From assembly GCA_007118555.1 (NCBI GenBank), contig SKRJ01000437.1:1-6837 (forward strand): a stretch of 6,837 bases of DNA, read 5' to 3'. Under the pieces are notes generated by a model that saw only the letters and a list, made by a program, of their open reading frames with translations, was not told the DNA's origin and made no database searches. Below, piece after piece: positions 1 through 5,963 of the stretch (within the stretch, counting starts at the first letter, position 1; each line of letters opens with the position of its first letter). Position numbers and translations under genes: made by a program. This DNA is from Anaerolineae bacterium (GTDB lineage: Bacteria > Chloroflexota > Anaerolineae > UBA1429).

Positions 1-396
1 AGTGTCGATGTACTCAAGGGTGCATGTATGCTGCTACGACGCGCCGCTCTTCAAGAGGTGGGGCTCTTTGATGAGGGCTACTTCATGTACACCGAAGAGA
101 TGGATCTCTGCTTGCGTTTGACGCAGGCCGGCTGGCCGCTCTATTGGGCGCCGGCAGCCAGAGTCATTCACTATGGCGGCCAGAGCACCGCGCAGATCCC
201 TGAAGAGATGTACATCGAGCTGTATCGCAGCAAGATGCGTTTCCATGGCAAGTTCGGTGGGCGTCGTCGAGCGAGCTATTTCCGCGCCCTCTTGTTCAGC
301 GCATATCTGCCGCGCTATCTCTGGTCGCGCATGACACGAGATCGGGATCGCGCTCGACTATACCGACAGCTCTTGCATGAGCTGCCACGCATGTAG
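1..396 (+). CDS. GT2 family glycosyltransferase, C-terminal part (5' end outside window)
   Basis: The frame is open from the first base and gives 131 residues ending at TAG 394-396. The first ATG at 28 is internal, because the codons before it (SVDVLKGAC) already belong to the conserved family segment. Visible landmarks are the GACMLLRR stretch at residues 7-14, then VGLFDEGYFMYTEEMDLCLR at about residues 20-39. In GT-A fold GT2 enzymes of the rhamnosyl/WcaA-like type, this second stretch holds the acidic pair (EExDL) that includes the catalytic base. The next piece, WAPAARVIHYGGQST, is the usual strand and HxGG motif after the active site. The tail is basic (KFGGRRRA, RMTRDRDRAR) with one weakly hydrophobic stretch, as in cytoplasmic enzymes lying against the membrane. 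The role would be transfer of a sugar from a nucleotide donor to a growing lipid-linked glycan; donor and acceptor cannot be told. The next gene follows after 13 bases, so the two are probably co-transcribed. Confidence 0.9.
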   Translation, partial: SVDVLKGACMLLRRAALQEVGLFDEGYFMYTEEMDLCLRLTQAGWPLYWAPAARVIHYGGQSTAQIPEEMYIELYRSKMRFHGKFGGRRRASYFRALLFSAYLPRYLWSRMTRDRDRARLYRQLLHELPRM

Positions 397-409
397 AATA
401 CTCTGCATC

Positions 410-1519
410 ATGCTTTCAATCACCTACATCCTCCTCTCCCGAACCTATGGCATGCATCTGTACACCGCTGATCTGGCGCAGGCGGTGCTGGATGCGGGCG
501 GCAAGGTGCAACTCGTGACTGTGACGGGTTATCCAGCCCATGTGTACGACCCGCGTATCCAAGGTCAGGCGGTCTGGCCCGGCGACGGGGGGACCATGTC
601 GACCGAACCGCTGGTTCGTGGCGGCGTTGGGCATGCGCTTGACGCCGTGCGTGAGACCCGGCCCGATCTGGTGCACATAACCGGTCCCCAATTGCTTGCG
701 CCGCTTCTCATGCGCCGCCTGCGCAGAGTGGGTCTCCCCGTGGTGCACACGGTCCACGATCTGGAGCCGCATCCGGGCGCGGTGTATGGGCGGCTGCTCC
801 ATCTCTGGAACAGGAGCGTTATTGCCGGGGCCGACCTCATTCTGGTGCACGGGACGCTGTATCGCCAGCGTCTGCAAGAGAGGGGGATCGAGGCGCAGCG
901 GGTCGCGCAACTCCCGCTTCTGCATCTCTTTTTGGGCCACGATGCGGCCCAGGGCCTGCGGGACCCCGATCTGGATATCGACAGAGAGCCCTTTGCCCTG
1001 TTTTTTGGTCGGGTGGCGCGATACAAGGGAGTGGACACCCTTCTGCAGGCCTGGCTTGCACTGGATGGGCGACCCGGTCCATGGCGTCTGGTCATTGCAG
1101 GCCCGGGAGATGGACAGGCTGAGCCTGTGGGTGCTTTGCCATCGAACGTCGAGCGTCGCAACCGTCTCGTCAAAGATGCAGAGGCAATCGATCTCTTTAC
1201 GCAGAGCAGCGTGCTCGTGCTACCCTACACCGGCGCCACACAGTCGGCGCTGATTCCCGCCGCCTACTACTTTGGCATGCCGGTGATCGCGACCCGCTCC
1301 GGGGCGCTGCCCGAGTATGTGGTGGAGGGCGAGACGGGCTGGCTCGTGCCCGAGAACGATGATGCGGCGCTGGCACAGGCTCTCGGCGAGGCGCTGGGCG
1401 ATCCGGAGCGCTGCTGCAAGATGGGGGCCGCCGGTCGTGCCTGGTACGATCAAGAGAGGACGCGCGAACGCGCTCAACTGTTCCAGCTCTACCAACGATT
1501 GGCGCGAGGAGAGTCATGA
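410..1519 (+). CDS. GT4 family glycosyltransferase (group 1), ATQS-type
   Basis: The product is 369 residues with a GT-B fold. The N-terminal Rossmann half starts with ITYILLSRTYGMHLYTADLA (residues 4-23) and includes VVHTVHDLEPHPG (111-123). The C-terminal donor-binding half has LFFGRVARYKGVDTLLQAW (197-215), where Arg201 and Lys206 match the phosphate-binding Arg/Lys of GT4 enzymes. It also has LVIAGPGDG (227-235) and GMPVIATRSGALPEYVVEG (289-307). I start it at ATG 410 rather than in-frame ATG 377. Start 410 puts the first beta strand right at the N terminus and leaves a 13-base gap after the upstream stop. The 11 extra residues from 377 (MSCHACRILCI) look non-native and would overlap that gene. 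Neither start has a clear Shine-Dalgarno sequence, so reinitiation after the upstream stop is likely. An oddity is that the usual EX7E is replaced by TGATQSALIPAAYYFG (274-289), with Gln278 and Ala285 near the expected Glu positions. The sugar specificity is unknown. Confidence 0.9.
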   Translation: MLSITYILLSRTYGMHLYTADLAQAVLDAGGKVQLVTVTGYPAHVYDPRIQGQAVWPGDGGTMSTEPLVRGGVGHALDAVRETRPDLVHITGPQLLAPLLMRRLRRVGLPVVHTVHDLEPHPGAVYGRLLHLWNRSVIAGADLILVHGTLYRQRLQERGIEAQRVAQLPLLHLFLGHDAAQGLRDPDLDIDREPFALFFGRVARYKGVDTLLQAWLALDGRPGPWRLVIAGPGDGQAEPVGALPSNVERRNRLVKDAEAIDLFTQSSVLVLPYTGATQSALIPAAYYFGMPVIATRSGALPEYVVEGETGWLVPENDDAALAQALGEALGDPERCCKMGAAGRAWYDQERTRERAQLFQLYQRLARGES

Positions 1520-1570
1520 GGGGCTTGAGTTCCGCAGACGAGTCTGTTCGAGAATCCGCACGACAGAGCA

Positions 1571-1586
1571 GAGGCCCAAGGGTCTC
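1571..1586 (+). other. Weak hairpin in the gap between the two GT4 genes
   Basis: The 112-base gap 1520-1631 holds no gene that I can support. Inside it, GAGGCC (1571-1576) and GGTCTC (1581-1586) can pair as a six-base stem, with one G-U wobble, around the loop CAAG. No T-run follows, so it is not a standard intrinsic terminator. It may be a processing or attenuation structure between two co-transcribed genes, or chance in GC-rich DNA. Confidence 0.15.
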
Positions 1587-1620
1587 CAGAAGGATATCAC
1601 CGGCGTTTGCATCCGGAATC

Positions 1621-1624
1621 GAGG
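1621..1624 (+). promoter_or_regulatory. Ribosome-binding site that fixes the start of the second GT4 gene
   Basis: GAGG sits seven bases before ATG 1632, a normal spacing. The frame is open far upstream, to 1317 inside the previous gene, so this site matters: it supports the short start, from which the protein begins directly with the first GT-B strand (MARILFLTQ). Confidence 0.55.
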
Positions 1625-1631
1625 CTCAATC

Positions 1632-2852
1632 ATGGCACGTATTCTCTTTTTGACCCAGGTGTTGCCCTATCCGCTCGACGCGGGCCCCAAGATGCGGGCC
1701 TATTTCGTCCTGCGGCAGTTGGCCAAGTCACATGATGTGACCGTCGTTTCCTTTGTGCGCCCCGAAGACGCGTCCGAGTCGGTGTCTCACCTGGCCTCAT
1801 TCTGCCAGAGCGTGCACACCGTTCCGATGGTGCGGTCACTGGCCCTGAATGTGCGCGCCGTGGCCAAGGCAACGGTCAGTGGCCTGCCGGCGATTATCGT
1901 GCGCGACGAGATCCGGTCCATGCAGCGCCGGATTGCATACCTTGTGCGCGACGTTGGTTTTGATGCCGTACACGCCGACCAGACCTCCATGGCCCAATAC
2001 GCCCTCTATGCGCGACGCGTGGCCGATCCGTCGCGCCGCCCACGTATCGTGTTTGACGTGCATAACGCCCTGCATCGCATCTATGGCCAGATGCGGGCCG
2101 ACGAGCCCTCCCTGCCACGCAGGCTCTACCTGGTCCGTGAGCGGGCTGCCCTAGAGCGCTATGAACGCCAGCTATGGCCCCGGTTCGATGGCGCCGTCTT
2201 TGTGACGGCCCAGGATCGAGCGGCCCTGGGCGCACCGCCGGAGGACCGGGCGGGCTTGACGACCATCCCCATCTGCGCTGCGACGGAGGATCGCGCGCTG
2301 GTGACACAGGTGCCCGATCCCAAGCTGGTGCTGCACATGGGCACCATGTTCTGGCCACCGAACGCCCAGGGCATGCTCTGGTTTGCTCGCAGCGTGTGGC
2401 CCCGCGTGCTGGAACAGGTGCCCGAGGCGCGTCTGGCAGTGATCGGGCGCCATCCGCCCGAAGCCCTTGTGGCTCTGAATGCCGATTCCAGCATCGATGT
2501 CCTGGGCTATGTGGACGACCCCGCGCCCTACCTGGCGCAGACCGCGGCCTTTATTGTGCCGCTCCATGCCGGCGCGGGAATGCGCGTCAAGATCCTGGAT
2601 GGATGGTCCTGGGGGCTTCCTATCGTGACCACGAGTCTGGGCGCCGAGGGAATCGACGTAACGAATGGGGCCGATGCGCTGGTTGCCGATGATCCCGCGG
2701 CCTTTGCCGACGCCGTCATACGGCTCTTGCAGGAGCCGGGATTACGCCAGCAACTGCGCGACGGCGGTCACAATATGGCGCTGACGGCGTACAACTGGCA
2801 GAGGCGCTATGAGGATTGGGATCGCGTGTACAGCGAGGTCTTGGGTTCGTGA
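1632..2852 (+). CDS. GT4 family glycosyltransferase (Stp1/TIGR03087-like layout)
   Basis: The product is 406 residues with a GT-B fold. The N-terminal half begins ARILFLTQVLPYPLDAGPKM (2-21), a glycine-containing acceptor-side loop typical of the family. It continues through IVFDVHNALHRIYGQ (139-153), an RERAALERYERQLWPRFDG helix (169-187) and VFVTAQDR (189-196). The C-terminal donor half has VLHMGTMFWPPNAQGMLWFA (233-252), RLAVIGRHPP (267-276), IDVLGYVDD (288-296), then GAGMRVKILDGWSWGLPIVT (314-333) and SLGAEGIDV (335-343). Asp323 stands where many GT4 proteins have the first Glu of EX7E (KILEA). GAEGI follows as in the Stp1-like sugar transferases linked to exopolysaccharide or exosortase loci. 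That link is by resemblance only, as no exosortase gene is here. It probably transfers a sugar from a nucleotide donor in the cytoplasm to the same glycan as its neighbours. It stands 112 bases after the previous stop and 179 bases before the next gene. Confidence 0.92.
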   Translation: MARILFLTQVLPYPLDAGPKMRAYFVLRQLAKSHDVTVVSFVRPEDASESVSHLASFCQSVHTVPMVRSLALNVRAVAKATVSGLPAIIVRDEIRSMQRRIAYLVRDVGFDAVHADQTSMAQYALYARRVADPSRRPRIVFDVHNALHRIYGQMRADEPSLPRRLYLVRERAALERYERQLWPRFDGAVFVTAQDRAALGAPPEDRAGLTTIPICAATEDRALVTQVPDPKLVLHMGTMFWPPNAQGMLWFARSVWPRVLEQVPEARLAVIGRHPPEALVALNADSSIDVLGYVDDPAPYLAQTAAFIVPLHAGAGMRVKILDGWSWGLPIVTTSLGAEGIDVTNGADALVADDPAAFADAVIRLLQEPGLRQQLRDGGHNMALTAYNWQRRYEDWDRVYSEVLGS

Positions 2853-2926
2853 GGAGCGGCGGAGCTTGCGATGAGTGGCTTGGATTGCCATAGCCGGTTC
2901 ACAGATCGTCGGCGTTATTGCGAGCA

Positions 2927-2958
2927 TGGGTGCTTGTTTTTCGCATGAGGAGCACCCA
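2927..2958 (+). other. Eight-base-pair inverted repeat in the leader region before the epimerase gene
   Basis: TGGGTGCT (2927-2934) and AGCACCCA (2951-2958) are exact inverse complements separated by 16 bases that include a five-T run (2937-2941). On either strand no T-run follows the stem, so it does not qualify as a standard intrinsic terminator, although it sits 75 bases after the stop of the upstream gene. It may end or slow transcription of the upstream genes, or belong to the leader of the next transcript. The whole gap 2853-3031 has no supportable gene. Confidence 0.3.
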
Positions 2959-2969
2959 AATGCGTCAGA

Positions 2970-2981
2970 ATCGTGTACGAT
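2970..2981 (+). promoter_or_regulatory. Operator-like inverted repeat overlapping a possible -10 element
   Basis: ATCGT (2970-2974) and ACGAT (2977-2981) form a 5-2-5 inverted repeat about 50 bases before the epimerase start. The overlapping TACGAT (2976-2981) matches TATAAT at four of six positions. No good -35 hexamer lies 16-18 bases upstream. A promoter in this 179-base gap is reasonable from layout, but this exact site is a guess. Confidence 0.2.
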
Positions 2982-3031
2982 AAGTGTGGCCGCCGGTATG
3001 GGTTGGTTCTGACTCGAGGAGATAGAGCTAT

Positions 3032-4186
3032 ATGACACGAGTGCTTTCCATCATCGGGACGCGCCCCGAAGCCATCAAGATGGCGCCCGTGATCCGTGCG
3101 CTGAGCGCCCGGGCGCAAGCGATGGAGAGCGTGGTGTGCTCGACGGGGCAGCATCGTGAGATGCTGCGGCAGGTGCTCGAGCTGTTCGAGATCACACCCG
3201 ACATCGATCTCGATCTGATGACGCCGGGTCAAACGCCGACGCAGGTGGCGGCGCGCCTGCTCGAACGCCTGGAGCCCGTGCTTCACGAGGTCAGGCCCGA
3301 CTGGGTCCTCGTGCAAGGCGATACGACCACGGTGATGGCGTCGGCCATTGCGGCCCATCACGCCCACATCGCCATCGGCCATGTGGAAGCAGGTCTGCGC
3401 ACCGGCGATCGATGGAACCCTTTCCCCGAGGAGATGAACCGGGTGTTGACCGATCACCTCAGCGATCTGTGCTTTGCGCCCACCGCGGGCGCGCGAGAGG
3501 CGCTGTTGCAGGAGGGGATCGCTGACGAGCGCATCCTGGTGACGGGCAATACCGTGGTGGACGCGCTCCAGAGCATCTGCGCCACCATCGGCGCGGGCGA
3601 GGCAGCGGGGATTATGCCGCTGGCTGATGGGCATCCAGTTCTGGATGGCGCCGATCTCGTGCTGGTGACGGCCCACCGTCGCGAGAGCTTTGGCGAGCCC
3701 CTGGCGCGCATCTGTCGCGCACTGCGCGAGCTCGCCCTGGCATCGCAGGGGCGCTGGCACCTCGTTTATCCGGTGCATCCCAACCCCCAAGTGCGGGGCC
3801 CTGTCTACGAGGCGCTGGATGGGATCGAGGGCATCACGCTGATCGAGCCCCTGGACTATGTTTCGCTGGTGAGCCTGCTCCAGAGGAGCAAGCTGGTGCT
3901 GACCGACTCGGGCGGTATCCAGGAAGAGGCGCCGACCTTTGGCGTGCCCGTGTTGGTGCTGCGCGAGACCACCGAGCGCCCCGAGGGCGTAACGGCGGGC
4001 GTGGCGCGGCTGGTGGGTACCGATGCCGAGCGCATTGTAGATAGCGCGCTGCGCCTGCTCACCGATGCGGCAGCCCATGCGACCATGGCCCGAGCCGCCA
4101 ATCCCTATGGCGATGGACACGCATCCGAACGTATTGTCGATGCGATACGCCAACGTGAGCCGCGTTTGACCGTTGCCGGGACCTGA
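3032..4186 (+). CDS. wecB: UDP-N-acetylglucosamine 2-epimerase (non-hydrolysing)
   Basis: The 384-residue product, close to the usual 370-390, interconverts UDP-GlcNAc and UDP-ManNAc in the cytoplasm, the entry step to ManNAc and ManNAcA units of surface glycans. Nearly every family landmark is present: GTRPEAIKMAPVIRAL (9-24, with Arg11 and Lys16), STGQHREML (37-45) and QGDTTTVMA (95-103, Asp97). Further on are HVEAGLRTGDRWNPFPEEMN (117-136, with Glu119 and Glu133), VTGNTVVDAL (170-179), VTAHRRESFG (212-221, with His215 as the catalytic histidine) and YPVHPNP (246-252). The UDP-binding part is LTDSGGIQEEAPTFGVP (290-306), followed by RETTERPEG (311-319). No catalytic residue appears lost. 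The start at ATG 3032 has a strong upstream site, GAGGAG (3016-3021), with ten bases of spacing. The 179-base gap before it suggests that it may open a new transcription unit. The remnant methyltransferase follows after 40 bases. The same family is also called MnaA or CapP-like, and no dehydrogenase partner (WecC) is in view. Confidence 0.97.
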   Translation: MTRVLSIIGTRPEAIKMAPVIRALSARAQAMESVVCSTGQHREMLRQVLELFEITPDIDLDLMTPGQTPTQVAARLLERLEPVLHEVRPDWVLVQGDTTTVMASAIAAHHAHIAIGHVEAGLRTGDRWNPFPEEMNRVLTDHLSDLCFAPTAGAREALLQEGIADERILVTGNTVVDALQSICATIGAGEAAGIMPLADGHPVLDGADLVLVTAHRRESFGEPLARICRALRELALASQGRWHLVYPVHPNPQVRGPVYEALDGIEGITLIEPLDYVSLVSLLQRSKLVLTDSGGIQEEAPTFGVPVLVLRETTERPEGVTAGVARLVGTDAERIVDSALRLLTDAAAHATMARAANPYGDGHASERIVDAIRQREPRLTVAGT

Positions 4187-4203
4187 TGCCGGGCAGCGAT
4201 AGA

Positions 4204-4213
4204 ATCAATTGAT
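4204..4213 (+). repeat. Perfect 10-base palindrome just before the methyltransferase remnant
   Basis: ATCAATTGAT is its own inverse complement. It lies in the 40-base gap between the epimerase stop and ATG 4227 and directly precedes the GGAG ribosome-binding site (4214-4217). It is AT-rich in otherwise GC-rich DNA. It could be a small operator, or chance; no second copy was noticed in the window. Confidence 0.25.
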
Positions 4214-4226
4214 GGAGTAAGTCAGC

Positions 4227-4481
4227 ATGACCTTTGCCGATGATATCACCGTGGAAGAGTCCCTGCGGGACGTCCGCGAGAAGCGTCTGCTGTTGGGCGA
4301 GTACGATCGCTGGTTGATCGATAAAGTACGGCCCTATCTGGGCCGACGTCTGTGGGAGGTGGGCTGTGGCTGGGGCAATGTCGTGCTCAGGCTCATGAAC
4401 GCTCTGATCCCCGCCCTGCGCCGCGTCGAGGCGCTTGTCGAACCAACCTCTGGAGCGTTCCTTTTGGCGGTGGGCCGATGA
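4227..4481 (+). CDS. Internally deleted class I SAM-dependent methyltransferase remnant
   Basis: The 84-residue product has a good start: GGAG at 4214-4217, nine bases before ATG 4227. Residues 1-51 read as the normal N terminus of a class I methyltransferase found beside glycosyltransferases, with YDRWLIDKVRPYLGRRLWEV (26-45) and the SAM-binding glycine motif EVGCGWGN (44-51). In the full family the next 150 or so residues hold the rest of the Rossmann fold. Here the sequence passes at once, near residues 52-55, to LRLMNALIPALRRVEALVEP (54-73) and SGAFLLAVGR (75-84), which look like the usual extreme C terminus of the same family. So the middle seems lost without breaking frame. Such a protein could not form a SAM pocket and is almost surely inactive as an enzyme. 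The TGA at 4479-4481 overlaps the next start as ATGA, so the frame may persist to deliver ribosomes to the membrane glycosyltransferase. Alternatives are an assembly collapse or a genuine small protein. Confidence 0.7.
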   Translation: MTFADDITVEESLRDVREKRLLLGEYDRWLIDKVRPYLGRRLWEVGCGWGNVVLRLMNALIPALRRVEALVEPTSGAFLLAVGR

Positions 4482-5869
4482 CATCACGCAAGGTTCTGCT
4501 CGGGTTCCTCGTTCTCGGCGTGTTGATCAGGCTGGCCGTGGCCGTGTATCTGGGCAGTGAGATCGACGCTCCGCCCATGCTCACCGATCAGCGATCGTAT
4601 AACGCCTTGGGCGCTCGCCTGATCGAAGGGCATGGCTTTTCCTTTTCTGTCGGTTGGTATCCGTTTACCCCACCAGAGACCCCTACGGCTCACTGGTCGT
4701 ACCTATACTCTATCTTTGTGGCGGCGATCTATGCATTGGTCGGTCCCAACGTGCTGACCGCTCGCCTGGTCCAGGCTGTCTTGGTTGGCTTCTTGCTCCC
4801 CTATGCCGTGTACCGTCTGGCCCAACGCATCTTTCCAACACGGCCACAGGTCGCCTCCTGGGCCTTGCTCCTGACCGTCTCCTATGCCTACTTTATCCTC
4901 TATGCGGCGACACTGATGACCGAGTCCCTCTACATCATCGCTCTGGTCTGGTCATTGACCGTGGCGCTGGAGATCGAGGGGCACTTGCGGCAGGGGCGAC
5001 GCCTGCCCGCGCGCCTGCCGTGGGAGTTTGGCCTGAGCCTGGCATTCGCCGCCCTGTTGCGGCAGTCGATCCTGCCCTGGCTGCCGGTGCTCTTTCTCTG
5101 GCTGCTGTGGCGCGGATGGCGTGGTCTGGGGGCCGCCGAGCCACGCGGTGACGGATCGCGAGAGACCGCCGAGGCTGTCTCTTCCGTGGGTCGGTTCACG
5201 CACAACACCGTCGTGCCGCTGGTAATAGCCGGCGTCATGGTCGTCGCCTCCATCGCGCCCTTTACCGTCCGAAACTATATGGTATACGACTCTTTTCTGC
5301 TGCTCAACTCCAGCACTGGCTATGCTATGTACTCGGCACAGCATCCGATGCATGGCTATCGGTTTAGCGAGTTTGCGGCGGCCCCGCTGCCGGAGGATCT
5401 GGTGGGGCAGGGGCTGAACGAGGCTCAGCTCGATAGCGAGCTGCTACGGCGGGGTTTCCAGTTCGTCCTCGATGAGCCGGTGCGCTATCTGCGCCTCTCA
5501 CTCAGCCGCGTGCGGGCCTATCTCTCGGTGCTGCCGGGCGAGGAGACCAGCACCCTGCATGCTGTGGGACGAATCGTGGGCTTTGGCGCCTATGCACCCC
5601 TGATGCTCTATGGCTTTTATCTGGCCATGCGTGCGTCTGGTCTGCGTACCCAACTGGCTTTGCCGATGCTCTTTGTCCTGTTCTACAGCGTGCTGCACAT
5701 TCTGACCTGGGCCATGGTCCGCTACCGACTTCCGGTGGATGCCGTGGCCATGCCCTTTGCGGCGCTGGCGGTGCAGGATATCTGGGTGCGCCTGCCCTGG
5801 GCGAGAGTATCACGCGGAGAGGCTGTGCAGTGGCAGACGCCCCACGGGACGGGCAAACCGTCGCCCTAG
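4478..5869 (+). CDS. GT-C / PMT-like membrane glycosyltransferase (GT39/GT83-like)
   Basis: The product is 463 residues with about ten to eleven likely membrane segments: near 6-25, 72-90, 96-115, 126-144, 148-165, 183-212 (one or two), 245-263, 368-386, 393-411 and 418-434. The first outer loop (26-71) holds LTDQRSYNALGARLIEGHGF (35-54). This is the place and pattern of the catalytic acidic residue in GT-C enzymes (Asp37), followed by PFTPPETPTAHWSYLY (62-77). Further family marks are APFTVRNYMVYDSFLLLNSS (260-279) with GYAMYSAQHP, and the RYRLPVDA segment near the end (415-422). Enzymes of this fold take a sugar from a polyprenyl-phosphate donor on the outer face of the membrane and put it on a lipid, glycan or protein. 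A charged, Gly/Glu-rich segment (214-240) lies between membrane helices. I start at ATG 4478 because it opens with the first membrane helix and overlaps the preceding stop as ATGA. No clear Shine-Dalgarno sequence stands in range, which points to translational coupling. Exact donor and acceptor are unknown. Confidence 0.88.
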   Translation: MTSRKVLLGFLVLGVLIRLAVAVYLGSEIDAPPMLTDQRSYNALGARLIEGHGFSFSVGWYPFTPPETPTAHWSYLYSIFVAAIYALVGPNVLTARLVQAVLVGFLLPYAVYRLAQRIFPTRPQVASWALLLTVSYAYFILYAATLMTESLYIIALVWSLTVALEIEGHLRQGRRLPARLPWEFGLSLAFAALLRQSILPWLPVLFLWLLWRGWRGLGAAEPRGDGSRETAEAVSSVGRFTHNTVVPLVIAGVMVVASIAPFTVRNYMVYDSFLLLNSSTGYAMYSAQHPMHGYRFSEFAAAPLPEDLVGQGLNEAQLDSELLRRGFQFVLDEPVRYLRLSLSRVRAYLSVLPGEETSTLHAVGRIVGFGAYAPLMLYGFYLAMRASGLRTQLALPMLFVLFYSVLHILTWAMVRYRLPVDAVAMPFAALAVQDIWVRLPWARVSRGEAVQWQTPHGTGKPSP

Positions 5870-5870
5870 T

Positions 5871-5963
5871 CGGCCCAAGGACGTGTCGCAGGCCGATGGT
5901 TCACAAACGACCGTCACCGAGAGGTGCCCCGTGGGCATAGGCTCTGCGCCGTTGCGCGCGGCC
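5871..5963. other. Convergent intergenic region with small hairpins, no clear terminator
   Basis: Two genes meet tail to tail over 94 bases. Small pairings are visible: CGGCC (5871-5875) with GGCCG (5891-5895); CACC-GAGA-GGTG (5915-5926), which has a GNRA-type loop; and the competing TGCCC-CGT-GGGCA (5925-5937). None is followed by a T-run on either strand, so I cannot call a standard two-way terminator. Termination here may be factor-dependent or use hairpins alone. Confidence 0.25.

Noticed and set aside
377..409. Start of the first GT4 gene at ATG 377
   Set aside because: It overlaps the upstream gene, has no ribosome-binding site, and adds 11 residues unlike the family. ATG 410 begins at the first beta strand.
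1317..1631. An upstream extension of the second GT4 gene by 105 codons
   Set aside because: The extension runs through the previous gene in another frame and its residues (MWWRARRAGS...) are low-complexity, Arg-rich shadow sequence. ATG 1632 with its GAGG site gives the natural GT-B N terminus.
2927..2958. Standard intrinsic terminator after the second GT4 gene
   Set aside because: The stem is exact, but the loop is 16 bases and no T-run follows the stem on either strand.
2915..4153. A 412-codon open frame on the minus strand opposite the epimerase gene
   Set aside because: Its product is rich in His, Arg, Gln and Gly with no recognisable motif, and it mirrors a plus-strand gene with a full set of family motifs. 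Long antisense frames are common in GC-rich coding DNA.
4352..4477. An N-terminal extension of the membrane glycosyltransferase in its own frame
   Set aside because: The 42 extra residues are the out-of-frame reading of the methyltransferase remnant. The first membrane helix begins just after ATG 4478.
5925..5937. Two-way intrinsic terminator between the convergent genes
   Set aside because: The stem is only five pairs with a three-base loop, and no T-run exists on either side.
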